This document shows positions 15,343 through 23,755 of a DNA stretch of 32,052 bases, in pieces; within the stretch, counting starts at the first letter, position 1; every line of letters starts with the position of its first letter. Position numbers and translations under genes: made by a program. The stretch comes from an uncultured Oscillospiraceae bacterium (GTDB lineage Bacteria > Bacillota_A > Clostridia > Oscillospirales > Oscillospiraceae). A model generated the notes under the pieces. That model saw nothing but the letters and a program-made list of their open reading frames with translations. It had not been told where the DNA came from and did no database searches. The stretch spans positions 1 to 32,052 of the forward strand of contig CAAEDK010000272.1 of assembly GCA_900754605.1 (NCBI GenBank), written 5' to 3'.

Positions 15343-16050
15343 ATGAAGCGCCTAAAATCCCCAGCCCTTCTCACCCTGTCCGCCGCACTCCTTGTGGGCT
15401 GTGCCCAGATCCCCCCTTCCAGTTCCTTTCCTTCCCAGTCCACCCCCCTGCCGGAACCGCCTGCCGTCTCTCTCTCCGATCCAGCCCCCTCCGTCACAGC
15501 GGATCCCAGGCTGCTCACAGAGCGCTACGCAGATGTGGAGGCCCTGCCCATGCTGGACCTGGATCTGGAGCCCCGGGTCCAGTATGATGACCGGACCCTG
15601 ATTCTGGAGGACAGTATAGACAATGAGCTGGAATATCTGGTCTATCAGCTGCATCACCTGGAGGCGGCCGCCGATTTCGACGGACGTCTGGAGCTGGCCG
15701 GAACCAACGAGACTCTGAACGGCGTGCTCCAGAATGAAGCGTCCCAGTTCCAAGAGGGATACTATATGACCGAGGTCGTCCTCCACCGACTGACCACCCT
15801 GACCCGTGAGGATCTGAACCGGGTCCAGGAGCATTGCAAGGAGAACATCCTGGAACTGCTGGACACCTATGACCTGACAGAATACGCTGTTGTAGAGGCC
15901 GATCTGGACTGGAAATACTCCGAAGCCGCCATGGAGGCCGGCCCCCAGCTGGACGAGGGCCGGTATCTCCGGTATTTTCTCCTGGCCCGCACGGAAAACG
16001 TCCCGGAATACCGGTATTATGAGCTCTTCTGGGATGATTTTCTTGTCTGA
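15343..16050 (+). CDS. Lipoprotein of unknown function
   Basis: This is the only gene I support on the plus strand. The 235-residue product begins with a lipoprotein signal (MKRLKSPALLTLSAALLVGC), so Cys20 would be lipidated and the protein held on the outer face of the membrane. A proline- and serine-rich linker follows (residues about 21-50). The rest is acidic and rich in Leu, Glu, Asp and Tyr, with no enzyme motif I recognise. It reads as mostly helical in the middle (EDSIDNELEYLVYQLHHLEA, then LTREDLNRVQEHCKENILELL). The start is set by GGAGGT at 15331-15336, 6 bases before the ATG; the frame is open further left but without a ribosome site. It diverges from the site-2 protease and converges on engB. 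I do not assign a family. Confidence 0.82.
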   Translation: MKRLKSPALLTLSAALLVGCAQIPPSSSFPSQSTPLPEPPAVSLSDPAPSVTADPRLLTERYADVEALPMLDLDLEPRVQYDDRTLILEDSIDNELEYLVYQLHHLEAAADFDGRLELAGTNETLNGVLQNEASQFQEGYYMTEVVLHRLTTLTREDLNRVQEHCKENILELLDTYDLTEYAVVEADLDWKYSEAAMEAGPQLDEGRYLRYFLLARTENVPEYRYYELFWDDFLV

Positions 16051-16120
16051 TGACAGACCACTCTCCATTCTGCCCCGCCACAACCTCCTTGAAACGGAAT
16101 ACAAACCTGATTGGTACGAA

Positions 16121-16153
16121 AAACCCGGCTGCGCATCATGCACAGCCGGGTTT
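16121..16153. terminator. Bidirectional terminator between the lipoprotein gene and engB
   Basis: AAACCCGGCTG (16121-16131) and its exact complement (16143-16153) form an 11-bp stem with an 11-base loop. On the minus strand five T follow (16119-16123), ending the tig-clp-lon-engB region. On the plus strand only three T follow, so it is probably weaker in that direction. Confidence 0.85.
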
Positions 16154-16171
16154 CTATGAACATTAAGAACA

Positions 16172-16771
16172 TTAAGATGACGCTTCCACACTGGATAAAA
16201 TGGCCCGCAGGAGTTCGTCCCGGCCAGTCCCCTTTTCTGCAGAAAAGGGGATCACCAGGTCCTCCTCCCCCAGTTCCAGGGTCTCCCGGATGCGCTGGAG
16301 GTTCCCTTCGACCTCGCTCTTTTTCAGCTTATCCAGCTTGTTGGCCACCACAAGGAAGGGGCAGCCCGCCCCCCGGTACCACTGGGCCATGGTGCAGTCG
16401 TCCGCCGTGGGCTTGTGCCTGGCGTCCACGATCATCACCCCCAGGGTCATCAGCTCCGGGTCAGCAAAATAGCCCTCCATCAGCCTGCCCCAGCGGTCCC
16501 GCTCCCCCTTGGAGACCCGGGCATAGCCGTAGCCGGGCAGGTCCACCAGGTAAAAGGCATTGTCGATCTTAAAATAGTTGATTTGGGTGGTCTTTCCAGG
16601 GGCTGCTCCCACCCGGGCGAAATTTTTCCGGTTCAGCAGGCGGTTGATCACCGACGACTTTCCCACATTGGAGCGGCCCGCGAAGGCCACCTGGGGCAGC
16701 GCATCCCGCCGGAAGTCCTTTGGGGAGGCGGCAGAGAGAATGAACTCCGCCTTCTGCACATTGATGGACAT
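16172..16771 (-). CDS. engB: Ribosome biogenesis GTPase EngB (YsxC/YihA)
   Basis: EngB is an essential GTPase in late assembly of the 50S subunit. All GTPase motifs are visible in the 199 residues: G1 GRSNVGKSS near residue 32, G2 around TTQINYF, G3 DLPGYG, G4 NKLDK and G5 around PFSAEKG. An N-terminal extension, MSINVQKAEFILSAASPKDF, matches the family's usual opening. GGAGGGGAG lies just before the ATG. It starts 12 bases after the lon stop; lon-engB is a conserved Firmicutes pair (lonA-ysxC in Bacillus). Confidence 0.97.
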   Translation of the reverse strand: MSINVQKAEFILSAASPKDFRRDALPQVAFAGRSNVGKSSVINRLLNRKNFARVGAAPGKTTQINYFKIDNAFYLVDLPGYGYARVSKGERDRWGRLMEGYFADPELMTLGVMIVDARHKPTADDCTMAQWYRGAGCPFLVVANKLDKLKKSEVEGNLQRIRETLELGEEDLVIPFSAEKGTGRDELLRAILSSVEASS

Positions 16772-16783
16772 GGTCTCCCCTCC

Positions 16784-19201
16784 TCACTGGCGCAGCCGGG
16801 CCGCGCCCCGAGACTTTTCAACTGGCAGCTTCTGATCCATCGCCCTTTCAGCCTCTGTGCCGCCACTCAAGCAGCACAGGGCCTCGGCCAGCACCTGCTC
16901 CGCTTGGTCCACCAGCACGAAGCGCAGGGCCTTTCGGACCGTCTGGTCGATCTCCTCCAGGTCCTTCCCGTTTTCCGCTGGGATAATAACCGTCTTGATC
17001 CCATTGCGCAGGGCTGCCATGGTCTTTTCCCGCAGGCCCCCGATGGGCAGCACCCTGCCGCGAAGGGTCACTTCTCCGGTCATAGCGATCCCACGCTTTA
17101 CCGGCGCTCCGGTAAGCGCAGATACCATGGCTGTGGTAATGGCAATACCGGCGGAGGGTCCATCCTTAGGCACAGCTCCCTCCGGGAAGTGGACATGGAT
17201 GTCCTTCGACTGATAGAAGTCCCCCTGGATGCCCAGCCGGTCCGCCTGGCTGCGGATGAAGCTGAGGGCCGCGTGGGCGCTCTCCTTCATCACATCCCCC
17301 AGGTTTCCAGTCAGCTCCACCTTGCCGGTTCCTGGGACCACGTTGACCTCCACCTCCAGCAGTTCGCCGCCCACAGAGGTCCAGGCCAGGCCGTTCACCA
17401 CGCCCACACGCTCCTCCAGCGCCTGGCGCTCCGGATAGTACCGTGGTGCGCCCAGGTAGTCCTTCAGTTCTTTTTCTGTGATGCGGATCTGCTTTACATC
17501 CTCTGATACCAAGTGCATCGCTGCCTTCCGGCAGATTCCGGCCAGCTTGCGTTCCAGCACACGGACGCCCGACTCCCGGGTGTAGGAGGCGATCATCTCC
17601 CGGATGGCCCCGTCAGACACCTTCAACTGGGCCTTTTCCAATCCGTGGCGCTTCATCTCCTTGGGAAGGAGATAGCGCTTGGCGATTTGAAGCTTCTCCT
17701 CGTCGGTGTAGCTGGGCAGTTCAATGACCTCCATTCGGTCCAACAGAGGCCGTGGAATCGTGTCGGTGGTATTGGCTGTGGTAATGAACATTACATCGGA
17801 CAGGTCAAAGGGCAGCTCCAAGAAATTGTCCCGGAAGGTACCGTTCTGCTCTGCATCCAACACCTCCAGCAGCGCAGATGCCGGATCACCCCGGTGATCG
17901 TGACCCAGCTTATCGATTTCATCCAGCAGCAGCAGGGGATTACAGCTCCCCGCTTGATTGATGGCAGAGATAATTCGTCCGGGCATAGCGCCTACATAGG
18001 TCTTGCGGTGGCCCCGAATCTCCGCCTCATCACTGACACCACCCAGAGAGAGGCGAGCCAACTTCCGGTTTAACGCCCTGGCCACCGACATGGCTATGGA
18101 GGTCTTGCCCACGCCGGGCGGGCCTACCAGACAAATCACCTGACCCTTCAAATCAGGGGCCAGCTGCTTCACTGCCAGAAATTCTAAAATACGCTCCTTC
18201 ACCTTTTCCAGGCCAAAGTGGTCCCGATCCAAGGTACGGCGGGCCGCTTCCACACTCACCCGCTCCCGGGTCTTTTTCCCCCATGGGAGCTCCAGGCATA
18301 TATCCAGATAGCTGCGCAAAACGGTGGCTTCCGAAGAGCCGAAAGGCTGCTTGGCCAGCCGGCCAACCTCTTTCTCCAGCTTCTCCCGCACCTCGTCCGG
18401 CAGCTTGGCCTCAGCGATTTTCCGGCGGTAGTCCCCGATTTCTGAGTCTCCGCCCTCACCTTCCCCCAACTCGTTCTGGATCGCCTTCATCTGCTCCCGC
18501 AGATAGTAGTCCCGCTGGTTGTCCGCCATCTGCTCCCGAGCACGGTTCTGGATTTCCATATCAAGGCCGAGGATCTCCACCTCACGGCTCAGCAGGCGGT
18601 GCAGCCGTTCTAGACGACGCACCGGGCGCAGTTCCTCCAGAACAGCCTGCTTATCGCTGTTCCGCATAGCAATATTTTGGGCAATAAAGTCGGCAATATA
18701 ACCTGGATCCTCACTGGCCAATACATTGATAAGCAGGTCGGGGGCCGTCTTAGGAGCCAACTCGGTATACTGTTGGAACAGCTCATAGGTAGAACGGATC
18801 AGCGCCTCTGTCTTGGCAGAATTCCGCTCGTTCTGCTCGCTGGGAATAGGCCGAACCTCCGCCTCTAGGTAGGGGCCGGTACGGGTCAGCCGCTCCAAGC
18901 TGCCCCTGCTCACGCCCTCCACCATCACCCGCACATTGTCACCAGGGGTACGCAGAATCTGCCGTACATTGGAGATGGTACCTACGGTGTACAGATCCTT
19001 CTCCTCTGGGCGCTCCTCAGATATATCCTTTTGTCCCACCAGGAACACCGGACTGCCGGAGGACATAGCCTCTTCCAGGGCTTTGATAGAGATCTCTCGG
19101 GCCACATCGAAGTGGATCAGCACATTGGGAAACACAGTCAGTCCCCGCAGTGCGATCACAGGCATCAAGGAGGCCTCCTCTATCGTCCACTCTTTTTTCA
19201 T
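16784..19201 (-). CDS. lon: ATP-dependent Lon protease
   Basis: Lon is a cytosolic hexameric AAA+ serine protease that degrades damaged and regulatory proteins. The 805-residue product has the N-terminal substrate-binding domain (LMPVIALRGLTVFPN), a coiled helical middle (about 180-300, including DYYLREQMKAIQNELGEGEG), a Walker A at about 360 (GPPGVGKTS), Walker B LLLLDEIDKLG, and a protease domain with catalytic Ser683 (PKDGPSAG) and Lys726 (GGLREK). I chose ATG at 19201; a GTG three codons earlier (19210) is also open, but GAGAGG would lie only 2 bases from it. The last 30 residues are a short polar tail. It follows clpX and precedes engB. Confidence 0.97.
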   Translation of the reverse strand: MKKEWTIEEASLMPVIALRGLTVFPNVLIHFDVAREISIKALEEAMSSGSPVFLVGQKDISEERPEEKDLYTVGTISNVRQILRTPGDNVRVMVEGVSRGSLERLTRTGPYLEAEVRPIPSEQNERNSAKTEALIRSTYELFQQYTELAPKTAPDLLINVLASEDPGYIADFIAQNIAMRNSDKQAVLEELRPVRRLERLHRLLSREVEILGLDMEIQNRAREQMADNQRDYYLREQMKAIQNELGEGEGGDSEIGDYRRKIAEAKLPDEVREKLEKEVGRLAKQPFGSSEATVLRSYLDICLELPWGKKTRERVSVEAARRTLDRDHFGLEKVKERILEFLAVKQLAPDLKGQVICLVGPPGVGKTSIAMSVARALNRKLARLSLGGVSDEAEIRGHRKTYVGAMPGRIISAINQAGSCNPLLLLDEIDKLGHDHRGDPASALLEVLDAEQNGTFRDNFLELPFDLSDVMFITTANTTDTIPRPLLDRMEVIELPSYTDEEKLQIAKRYLLPKEMKRHGLEKAQLKVSDGAIREMIASYTRESGVRVLERKLAGICRKAAMHLVSEDVKQIRITEKELKDYLGAPRYYPERQALEERVGVVNGLAWTSVGGELLEVEVNVVPGTGKVELTGNLGDVMKESAHAALSFIRSQADRLGIQGDFYQSKDIHVHFPEGAVPKDGPSAGIAITTAMVSALTGAPVKRGIAMTGEVTLRGRVLPIGGLREKTMAALRNGIKTVIIPAENGKDLEEIDQTVRKALRFVLVDQAEQVLAEALCCLSGGTEAERAMDQKLPVEKSRGAARLRQ

Positions 19202-19299
19202 GCTACTCACTTCCTCTCAGGGGATTTCATGCCGCCTTTGCCTCCCCTCTGCACCTGGCACAGATAGAAGGATGATGGACGGAATGTTGATAGAATAAC

Positions 19300-19334
19300 A
19301 GCCCCGGGCCCGCCGCTTGGGGGGCCGCGGGGCT
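19300..19334 (-). terminator. GC-rich hairpin between clpX and lon, weak terminator
   Basis: AGCCCCGGGCCC (19300-19311) pairs with GGGCCGCGGGGCT (19322-19334) with one bulge. The minus-strand sequence after it, GTTATTCT, is only partly T-rich. It may attenuate or protect the clpX message end rather than stop transcription fully. Confidence 0.45.
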
Positions 19335-19370
19335 GGATCGACGCTTACGGCTCCGGGCAAATGGATCTGT

Positions 19371-20687
19371 TTAGCCCGCGTTTGTACCGGGCAGACCGCC
19401 CCTCTCAGCCCGCAGGTCCGCCTGGCCCAGCGCCGGGCGCTGATTGTGCTCCGGATCCCGGAGGATCTCAGGTGCTGCCTCACCCCGGATACAGGCCGCA
19501 GTAATCGTCACCTTGACCACCTCTGGATCCGAGGGTACGTCATACATGATCCGAGTCATGACCTCCTCCAGGATGGCACGCAGGCCACGGGCACCAATAC
19601 CACGCTCCACAGCCCGACCAGCAATCGCTTCCAGAGCCTCCGGAGTAAACTCCAGATCTACATCATCGTACTCCATCAGCTTCCGGTACTGCTTTACCAG
19701 AGAGTTTTTAGGCTCGGTAAGGATCTGCACCATCTGCTCCCGTCCCAGGGACTGGAGGGTGGTGAGCACCGGCAGACGGCCAACCAACTCAGGAATGATT
19801 CCAAATTTCAGCAGATCCTGGGGTTGAATCTCCTTGAGCAGTTGGCCTACATCCCGCTCTTTCTTGCTCTGGATCTCCGCGCCGAAGCCCATAGAACGCT
19901 TATCCAGGCGGCTTTCAATGATCTTATCAATGCCTTCAAAAGCACCGCCGCAGATAAACAGGATGTTCTTGGTGTCGATCTGGATGAACTCCTGATGGGG
20001 GTGCTTACGCCCGCCCTGGGGAGGCACATTGGCCACAGTTCCCTCCAGGATCTTCAGCAGGGCCTGCTGCACACCCTCACCGGACACGTCCCGGGTGATG
20101 GAGGTATTCTCACTCTTTCGAGCAATCTTATCCATCTCATCGATATAGATGATACCGCGCTCTGCCAGTTCCACATCGTAATCGGCAGCCTGGACCAAAC
20201 GCAGCAGGATATTCTCCACGTCGTCACCTACATAGCCAGCCTCGGTCAGAGTCGTAGCATCGGCGATGGCGAAGGGAACCTTCAGAACACGGGCCAGGGT
20301 CTGAGCAAAGAGAGTCTTGCCGCATCCAGTGGGGCCCATGAGCAGGATATTGCTCTTCTGAAGCTCTACATCATCCCCGCCGCCGAAATAGATCCGCTTA
20401 TAGTGGTTGTATACCGCCACAGACAGAGCCACCTTGGCCTGCTCCTGCCCAATGATATATTGGTCCAGTACTTTGTGGATCTCCCGTGGGGTAGGGATAG
20501 CATCGGGCACTTCGGCGGCAGCGGTCTGGGCCGTGTCGTGCTCATCCTCCAGGATGCTCATGCACAGCTGAACGCACTCATTACAGATATAGGCGCCCGG
20601 CCCAGCAATGAGCCGACGAACCTGATCCTGGTGCTTGCCGCAGAAGGAACAGCGCACTGCGCGCTGCTTGTCGTCATTTTTTGCCAT
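19371..20687 (-). CDS. clpX: ATP-dependent Clp protease ATP-binding subunit ClpX
   Basis: ClpX unfolds substrates and feeds them to ClpP. In the 438 residues the N-terminal zinc-binding domain has four cysteines (Cys13, Cys16, Cys35, Cys38). Walker A GPTGCGKT is at 118-125 and Walker [10 protein letters not shown] near 179-187. The ClpP-docking loop is present as SMGFG, a variant of the usual IGFG-type loop. Sensor and arginine-finger regions ([27 protein letters not shown]) follow. The C-terminal tail is about 30 residues and polar. GAGG lies 9 bases before the ATG. It follows clpP after a short hairpin-bearing gap. Confidence 0.97.
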   Translation of the reverse strand: MAKNDDKQRAVRCSFCGKHQDQVRRLIAGPGAYICNECVQLCMSILEDEHDTAQTAAAEVPDAIPTPREIHKVLDQYIIGQEQAKVALSVAVYNHYKRIYFGGGDDVELQKSNILLMGPTGCGKTLFAQTLARVLKVPFAIADATTLTEAGYVGDDVENILLRLVQAADYDVELAERGIIYIDEMDKIARKSENTSITRDVSGEGVQQALLKILEGTVANVPPQGGRKHPHQEFIQIDTKNILFICGGAFEGIDKIIESRLDKRSMGFGAEIQSKKERDVGQLLKEIQPQDLLKFGIIPELVGRLPVLTTLQSLGREQMVQILTEPKNSLVKQYRKLMEYDDVDLEFTPEALEAIAGRAVERGIGARGLRAILEEVMTRIMYDVPSDPEVVKVTITAACIRGEAAPEILRDPEHNQRPALGQADLRAERGGLPGTNAG

Positions 20688-20722
20688 GAATTTCTACCTC
20701 ATCCTTGTAACAATACAAACAG

Positions 20723-20744
20723 AGTGGGGACGCAGGCCCCCACT
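20723..20744 (-). terminator. Short hairpin between clpP and clpX
   Basis: AGTGGGG (20723-20729) and CCCCACT (20738-20744) form a 7-bp stem. The minus strand then reads CTGTTTGTATTG, a poor T-run. It is more likely to tune clpX expression than to end the transcript. Confidence 0.4.
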
Positions 20745-20756
20745 CCGCGGTGCAGA

Positions 20757-21338
20757 TCACCGCTTCTCGATGACCTTGTCGATTAGGCCGTACTGAAGCG
20801 CCTCTTCCGCAGTCATAAAGTTGTCCCGCTCGCAGTCGGCGGTAACTTCCTCCACACTCCGGCCGGTGTTGGCAGCCAGGATGCGGTTCATCCGCCGCTT
20901 CACAACCTCCAGGCGTTTCAGATGGAGCGCCATGTCGGTAATTTGGCCCTGAGTACCGGCAGAAGGCTGATGGATCATAATCTCTGCATTAGGCAGAGCC
21001 AGACGCTTACCCTTCGTCCCCGCAGACAGAAGGAAGGCACCCATGCTAGCCGCCAGCCCAATGCAAATAGTAGACACGTCGCACTTGACATACTGCATGG
21101 TGTCATAGATGGCCATGCCTGCAGTCACAGAGCCGCCAGGGCTGTTGATGTAGAACTGGATGTCCTTGTCCGGATCCTGGCTCTCCAGATACAGCAGCTG
21201 GGCCACTACAAGGGAGGCAGTGGTGTCGTTGACCTCCTCAGACAGGAAGATGATGCGGTCATTGAGCAGACGAGAAAAAATATCATAGGACCGCTCGCCG
21301 CGGGTGGTCTGCTCCACTACATAGGGAACTAAGCTCAT
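20757..21338 (-). CDS. clpP: ATP-dependent Clp protease proteolytic subunit ClpP
   Basis: ClpP is the serine peptidase chamber that works with ClpX. The 193-residue product has the catalytic triad Ser98 (AASMGAF), His123 (IHQPSAG) and Asp172 (CERDNFM). The N-terminal [23 protein letters not shown] is the processed axial-loop region of the family. AAGGAG lies 8 bases before the ATG. It follows tig in the order tig-clpP-clpX known from many bacteria. I see no CtsR or CIRCE operator upstream. Confidence 0.97.
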   Translation of the reverse strand: MSLVPYVVEQTTRGERSYDIFSRLLNDRIIFLSEEVNDTTASLVVAQLLYLESQDPDKDIQFYINSPGGSVTAGMAIYDTMQYVKCDVSTICIGLAASMGAFLLSAGTKGKRLALPNAEIMIHQPSAGTQGQITDMALHLKRLEVVKRRMNRILAANTGRSVEEVTADCERDNFMTAEEALQYGLIDKVIEKR

Positions 21339-21441
21339 ACGATATACTCCTTTTCAGACGGTGATACCAAAGTATGCCCGCCGGGCCGGAAAATGATTCC
21401 ACTTTTCTGCCTGGACCAGGCAGGGGGCACAGACGGATACG

Positions 21442-21468
21442 CCCGGGGCGGCTCAAGGCCGCCCCGGG
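21442..21468 (-). terminator. Perfect GC-rich hairpin between tig and clpP without a T-run
   Basis: CCCGGGGCGGC (21442-21452) and its exact complement (21458-21468) leave a 5-base loop. Downstream on the minus strand is CGTATCCGTCTG, with no T-run. It lies 12 bases after the tig stop codon, so it may protect the tig message end while allowing some read-through into clpP. Confidence 0.5.
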
Positions 21469-21479
21469 ACCGGATCAGA

Positions 21480-22910
21480 TCACTCCGCCTTGGGCTCCTC
21501 GGCAGACTCCTCTGCCTTCTTCTTGCGGGTGCGCTTGGGCTTCTCCGCAGACTCGTTCTCCTCAGCGGCCTCCTCGGTCTTCTTCTTGCGGGTCGCCTTC
21601 TTGGGCTTCTCGGCAGGCTCCTCCTTCTTGGGGGCCTCACCCACCTTAGCCTCAGCAACCACCAGCTCAGATGCCTTCTGCAGACGCAGGTCATGCTTCA
21701 GTGCGTCCAGAGAAACAGCGGCCTTCACCTGCTCAGCGGTGAGCTTGTACTGCTCAGCCAGCTTGTTCACCTCAGCCTCACATTCCTCATCGGTGATCTC
21801 CAGGTTTTCCGCAGCGGCCACAGCCTCCAGGGCCAGCTCAGTCTTGACCTGGTTCAGGGCAGCGGGCTTGGAAGAGGCACGCATCATCTCAGGAGTCATG
21901 CCCATCATCTTCAGATAGTCATCCATGGACATACCCTGGCTGGACATCCGCATGGCATACTCATCCATGATCTTATCCAGCTGGGTCTCCACCATACCAT
22001 TGGGGATATCAGCCTCCAGATTATCCACCAGCTGCTCCAGAACAGCCTGCTCAAAGTCGTTCTGAGCTTCCGCAGTACGACGCTGAGTCAGCTTCTCGCC
22101 CAGGTCCTTCTTAAAGTCAGCCAGAGTCTCAAACTCAGACACATCCTTAGCAAACTCGTCATCCACCGTGGGGATCTGGGACTCCTTGACCTCCTTTACC
22201 TTGACCTTGAACACCACAGCCTTACCGGCCAGATCGGCGACATAGTCCTCGGGGAAGGTGATATCCAGATCCTTCTCATCACCAGCCTTCAGGCCGATGA
22301 GCTGATCCTCAAAGCCAGGAACGAAGGAACCAGAACCGATCTCCAGGCTGTAATTCTCACCCTTGCCGCCCTCGAAGGGCTTGCCGTCCTCGAAGCCCTC
22401 GAAATCGATGACAGCGGTATCACCCAGCTTGACCTCGCGGTCAACAGAAATCAGGCGGGTAGCACGGCGGATATAGGGCTTCAGCTCATTCTCCACGTCC
22501 TCGTCAGTGATATTGACCTCAGCCTTGGGAGCGGTAAGACCCTTGTACTCCTTCACCTTAGCCTCGGGGCGGACAGAAACCAGGGCAGTAAAGATCAGGC
22601 CCTTCTCCTTGTTGACCTCGACAATGTCCATAACAGGGTGGCCCATATCCTCCAGTCCCTGCTCCTTCACAGCTGCCTCGTAGGCACCGGGATAGACATC
22701 GTTGATGGCATCTTCATAAAACACGCCGGAGCCATACATTCCCTCAATGATCTTGCGAGGGGCCTTGCCCTTCCGGAAGCCGGGGACGGCAATGCGGGAG
22801 CGGCTCTTCAGATAGGCCTTCTGGACTGCGGCCTCAAACTCGTCGGCTTCCACGTGGATCGTCAGCTCGACCGTGCTGTTTTCTTTCTTTTCGACGTTGG
22901 TGACCTTCAT
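21480..22910 (-). CDS. tig: Trigger factor with a charged repeat tail
   Basis: Trigger factor binds the ribosome exit site and chaperones nascent proteins. The N-terminal domain carries the ribosome-binding signature GFRKGKAP at residues 44-51. The FKBP-type prolyl isomerase domain follows (about 150-245, GDTAVIDFEGFEDGKPFEGG), then the long helical C-terminal domain. The start is ATG at 22910, set by AGGAGG 9 bases upstream; a longer frame to 22994 lacks support. The last 55 residues (422-476) are an added Lys/Glu/Ala tail containing two similar 21-residue units, each with TRKKK. The usual length is about 430 residues, so the tail is an extension. It heads the tig-clpP-clpX-lon-engB block. 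Confidence 0.96.
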   Translation of the reverse strand: MKVTNVEKKENSTVELTIHVEADEFEAAVQKAYLKSRSRIAVPGFRKGKAPRKIIEGMYGSGVFYEDAINDVYPGAYEAAVKEQGLEDMGHPVMDIVEVNKEKGLIFTALVSVRPEAKVKEYKGLTAPKAEVNITDEDVENELKPYIRRATRLISVDREVKLGDTAVIDFEGFEDGKPFEGGKGENYSLEIGSGSFVPGFEDQLIGLKAGDEKDLDITFPEDYVADLAGKAVVFKVKVKEVKESQIPTVDDEFAKDVSEFETLADFKKDLGEKLTQRRTAEAQNDFEQAVLEQLVDNLEADIPNGMVETQLDKIMDEYAMRMSSQGMSMDDYLKMMGMTPEMMRASSKPAALNQVKTELALEAVAAAENLEITDEECEAEVNKLAEQYKLTAEQVKAAVSLDALKHDLRLQKASELVVAEAKVGEAPKKEEPAEKPKKATRKKKTEEAAEENESAEKPKRTRKKKAEESAEEPKAE

Positions 22911-22997
22911 GTAACTTTTCCTCCTGTGGGCGCGGGACTGGGCTCTGGAGTCCTGCTCCGAGGCACCCTCTGCCGCGCCGTATACTTTCGCCACGAT

Positions 22998-23026
22998 ATT
23001 TTACCAGATATATGTCTGTTTGACCA
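22998..23026 (-). promoter_or_regulatory. Extended -10 promoter of tig with phased A-tracts
   Basis: -35-like TGGTCA (23021-23026) and -10 TAAAAT (22998-23003) are separated by 17 bases, with a TGG extension just before the -10. Upstream, minus-strand A-tracts at 23033-23036, 23042-23046 and 23053-23058 are spaced about 10-11 bases, as in an UP element. The leader before tig is about 80 bases. Confidence 0.7.
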
Positions 23027-23059
23027 GAGCAATTTTCGGAATTTTTCGTGAATTTTTTG

Positions 23060-23746
23060 CTAATCCAGAATTTTTTTTGGATGGAAGCCCAAATAGTCCG
23101 CAGAAACCAGGTCATATTCCACTTCACCTTGCCGTCCAGCGATCGCCAGTCGATGGCTCCCACCGTGGAGATGACCGTAAAAACACCGGTTGACCTGATA
23201 GCGCTCCAACAGATCAATGATCTCCTGGCAGCGGTAACCCTGATAGAGAGGAGGATAGTGGAGAAAACAGTATTTCTCCCGCTCCCCTGCCGCCTTCAGC
23301 GACGCCTCTAAGCGAATCAGTTCCCGGTTGAAGATCTTTGCTCCGTGCCCCTCCCGGTCCTCCTCATAGAACCAGCCCCGGGTTCCGCACAGAGCGATAT
23401 CTCCATACAGGCGACAATTGTTGTGGAGAATTTCCAGGCTGGAAAATCCATTCTCCGCAAAAAATCGTTCCATTTTGGCGGCTGTGGTCCACCAATAGTC
23501 GTGGTTTCCCTTCAGCAGGATTTTCCGCCCGGGCAATGCGTCTAGAAAGGCAAAATCCTTACGGGCCTGCTCCAGACTCATGCCCCAGGACAGGTCGCCG
23601 CACAGAACCACCACATCTTCCGGACTAATCTCTGCAAAACCTGCCCTCAGTTTGTCCACATAGCCGCTCCAGCCGCCGCCGAACACATCCATGGGCTTGT
23701 CCGAACCCAGAGAGAGATGGGTGTCCCCAATGGCGTACAGGGCCAT
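23060..23746 (-). CDS. Calcineurin-like metallophosphoesterase
   Basis: A 228-residue predicted phosphohydrolase with every motif of the calcineurin-like fold: GDTH (Asp8, His10), GDLSWG (Asp51), GNHDYWW (Asn81, His82), FLHYPP, and GHLHGG near the end. Two metal ions would be held by these residues. It resembles the COG1768 group, whose substrate is not known. AAGGAGG lies 5 bases before the ATG, 9 bases after the thrC stop, so it is probably co-transcribed with thrC. The C-terminus ends over the A-tract region upstream of tig. Confidence 0.9.
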   Translation of the reverse strand: MALYAIGDTHLSLGSDKPMDVFGGGWSGYVDKLRAGFAEISPEDVVVLCGDLSWGMSLEQARKDFAFLDALPGRKILLKGNHDYWWTTAAKMERFFAENGFSSLEILHNNCRLYGDIALCGTRGWFYEEDREGHGAKIFNRELIRLEASLKAAGEREKYCFLHYPPLYQGYRCQEIIDLLERYQVNRCFYGHLHGGSHRLAIAGRQGEVEYDLVSADYLGFHPKKILD

Positions 23747-23755
23747 AGTGCCTCC

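Noticed and set aside
16415..17506. Plus-strand open frame of 363 codons opposite engB and lon
   Set aside because: It crosses two well-supported minus-strand genes and carries no recognisable motif or start signal.
19317..20786. Plus-strand open frame of 489 codons opposite clpX
   Set aside because: It is antisense to clpX and shows the same Leu/His/Gln bias, with no start signal. Shadow frame.
21339..21479. CtsR or CIRCE heat-shock operator upstream of clpP
   Set aside because: I looked on both strands and found neither the CtsR direct repeat nor the CIRCE inverted repeat.
21393..23051. Plus-strand open frame of 552 codons opposite tig
   Set aside because: It mirrors the tig coding sequence, is rich in Leu, His and Gln as expected from the complement of GC-rich codons, has no ribosome site and matches no family I know.
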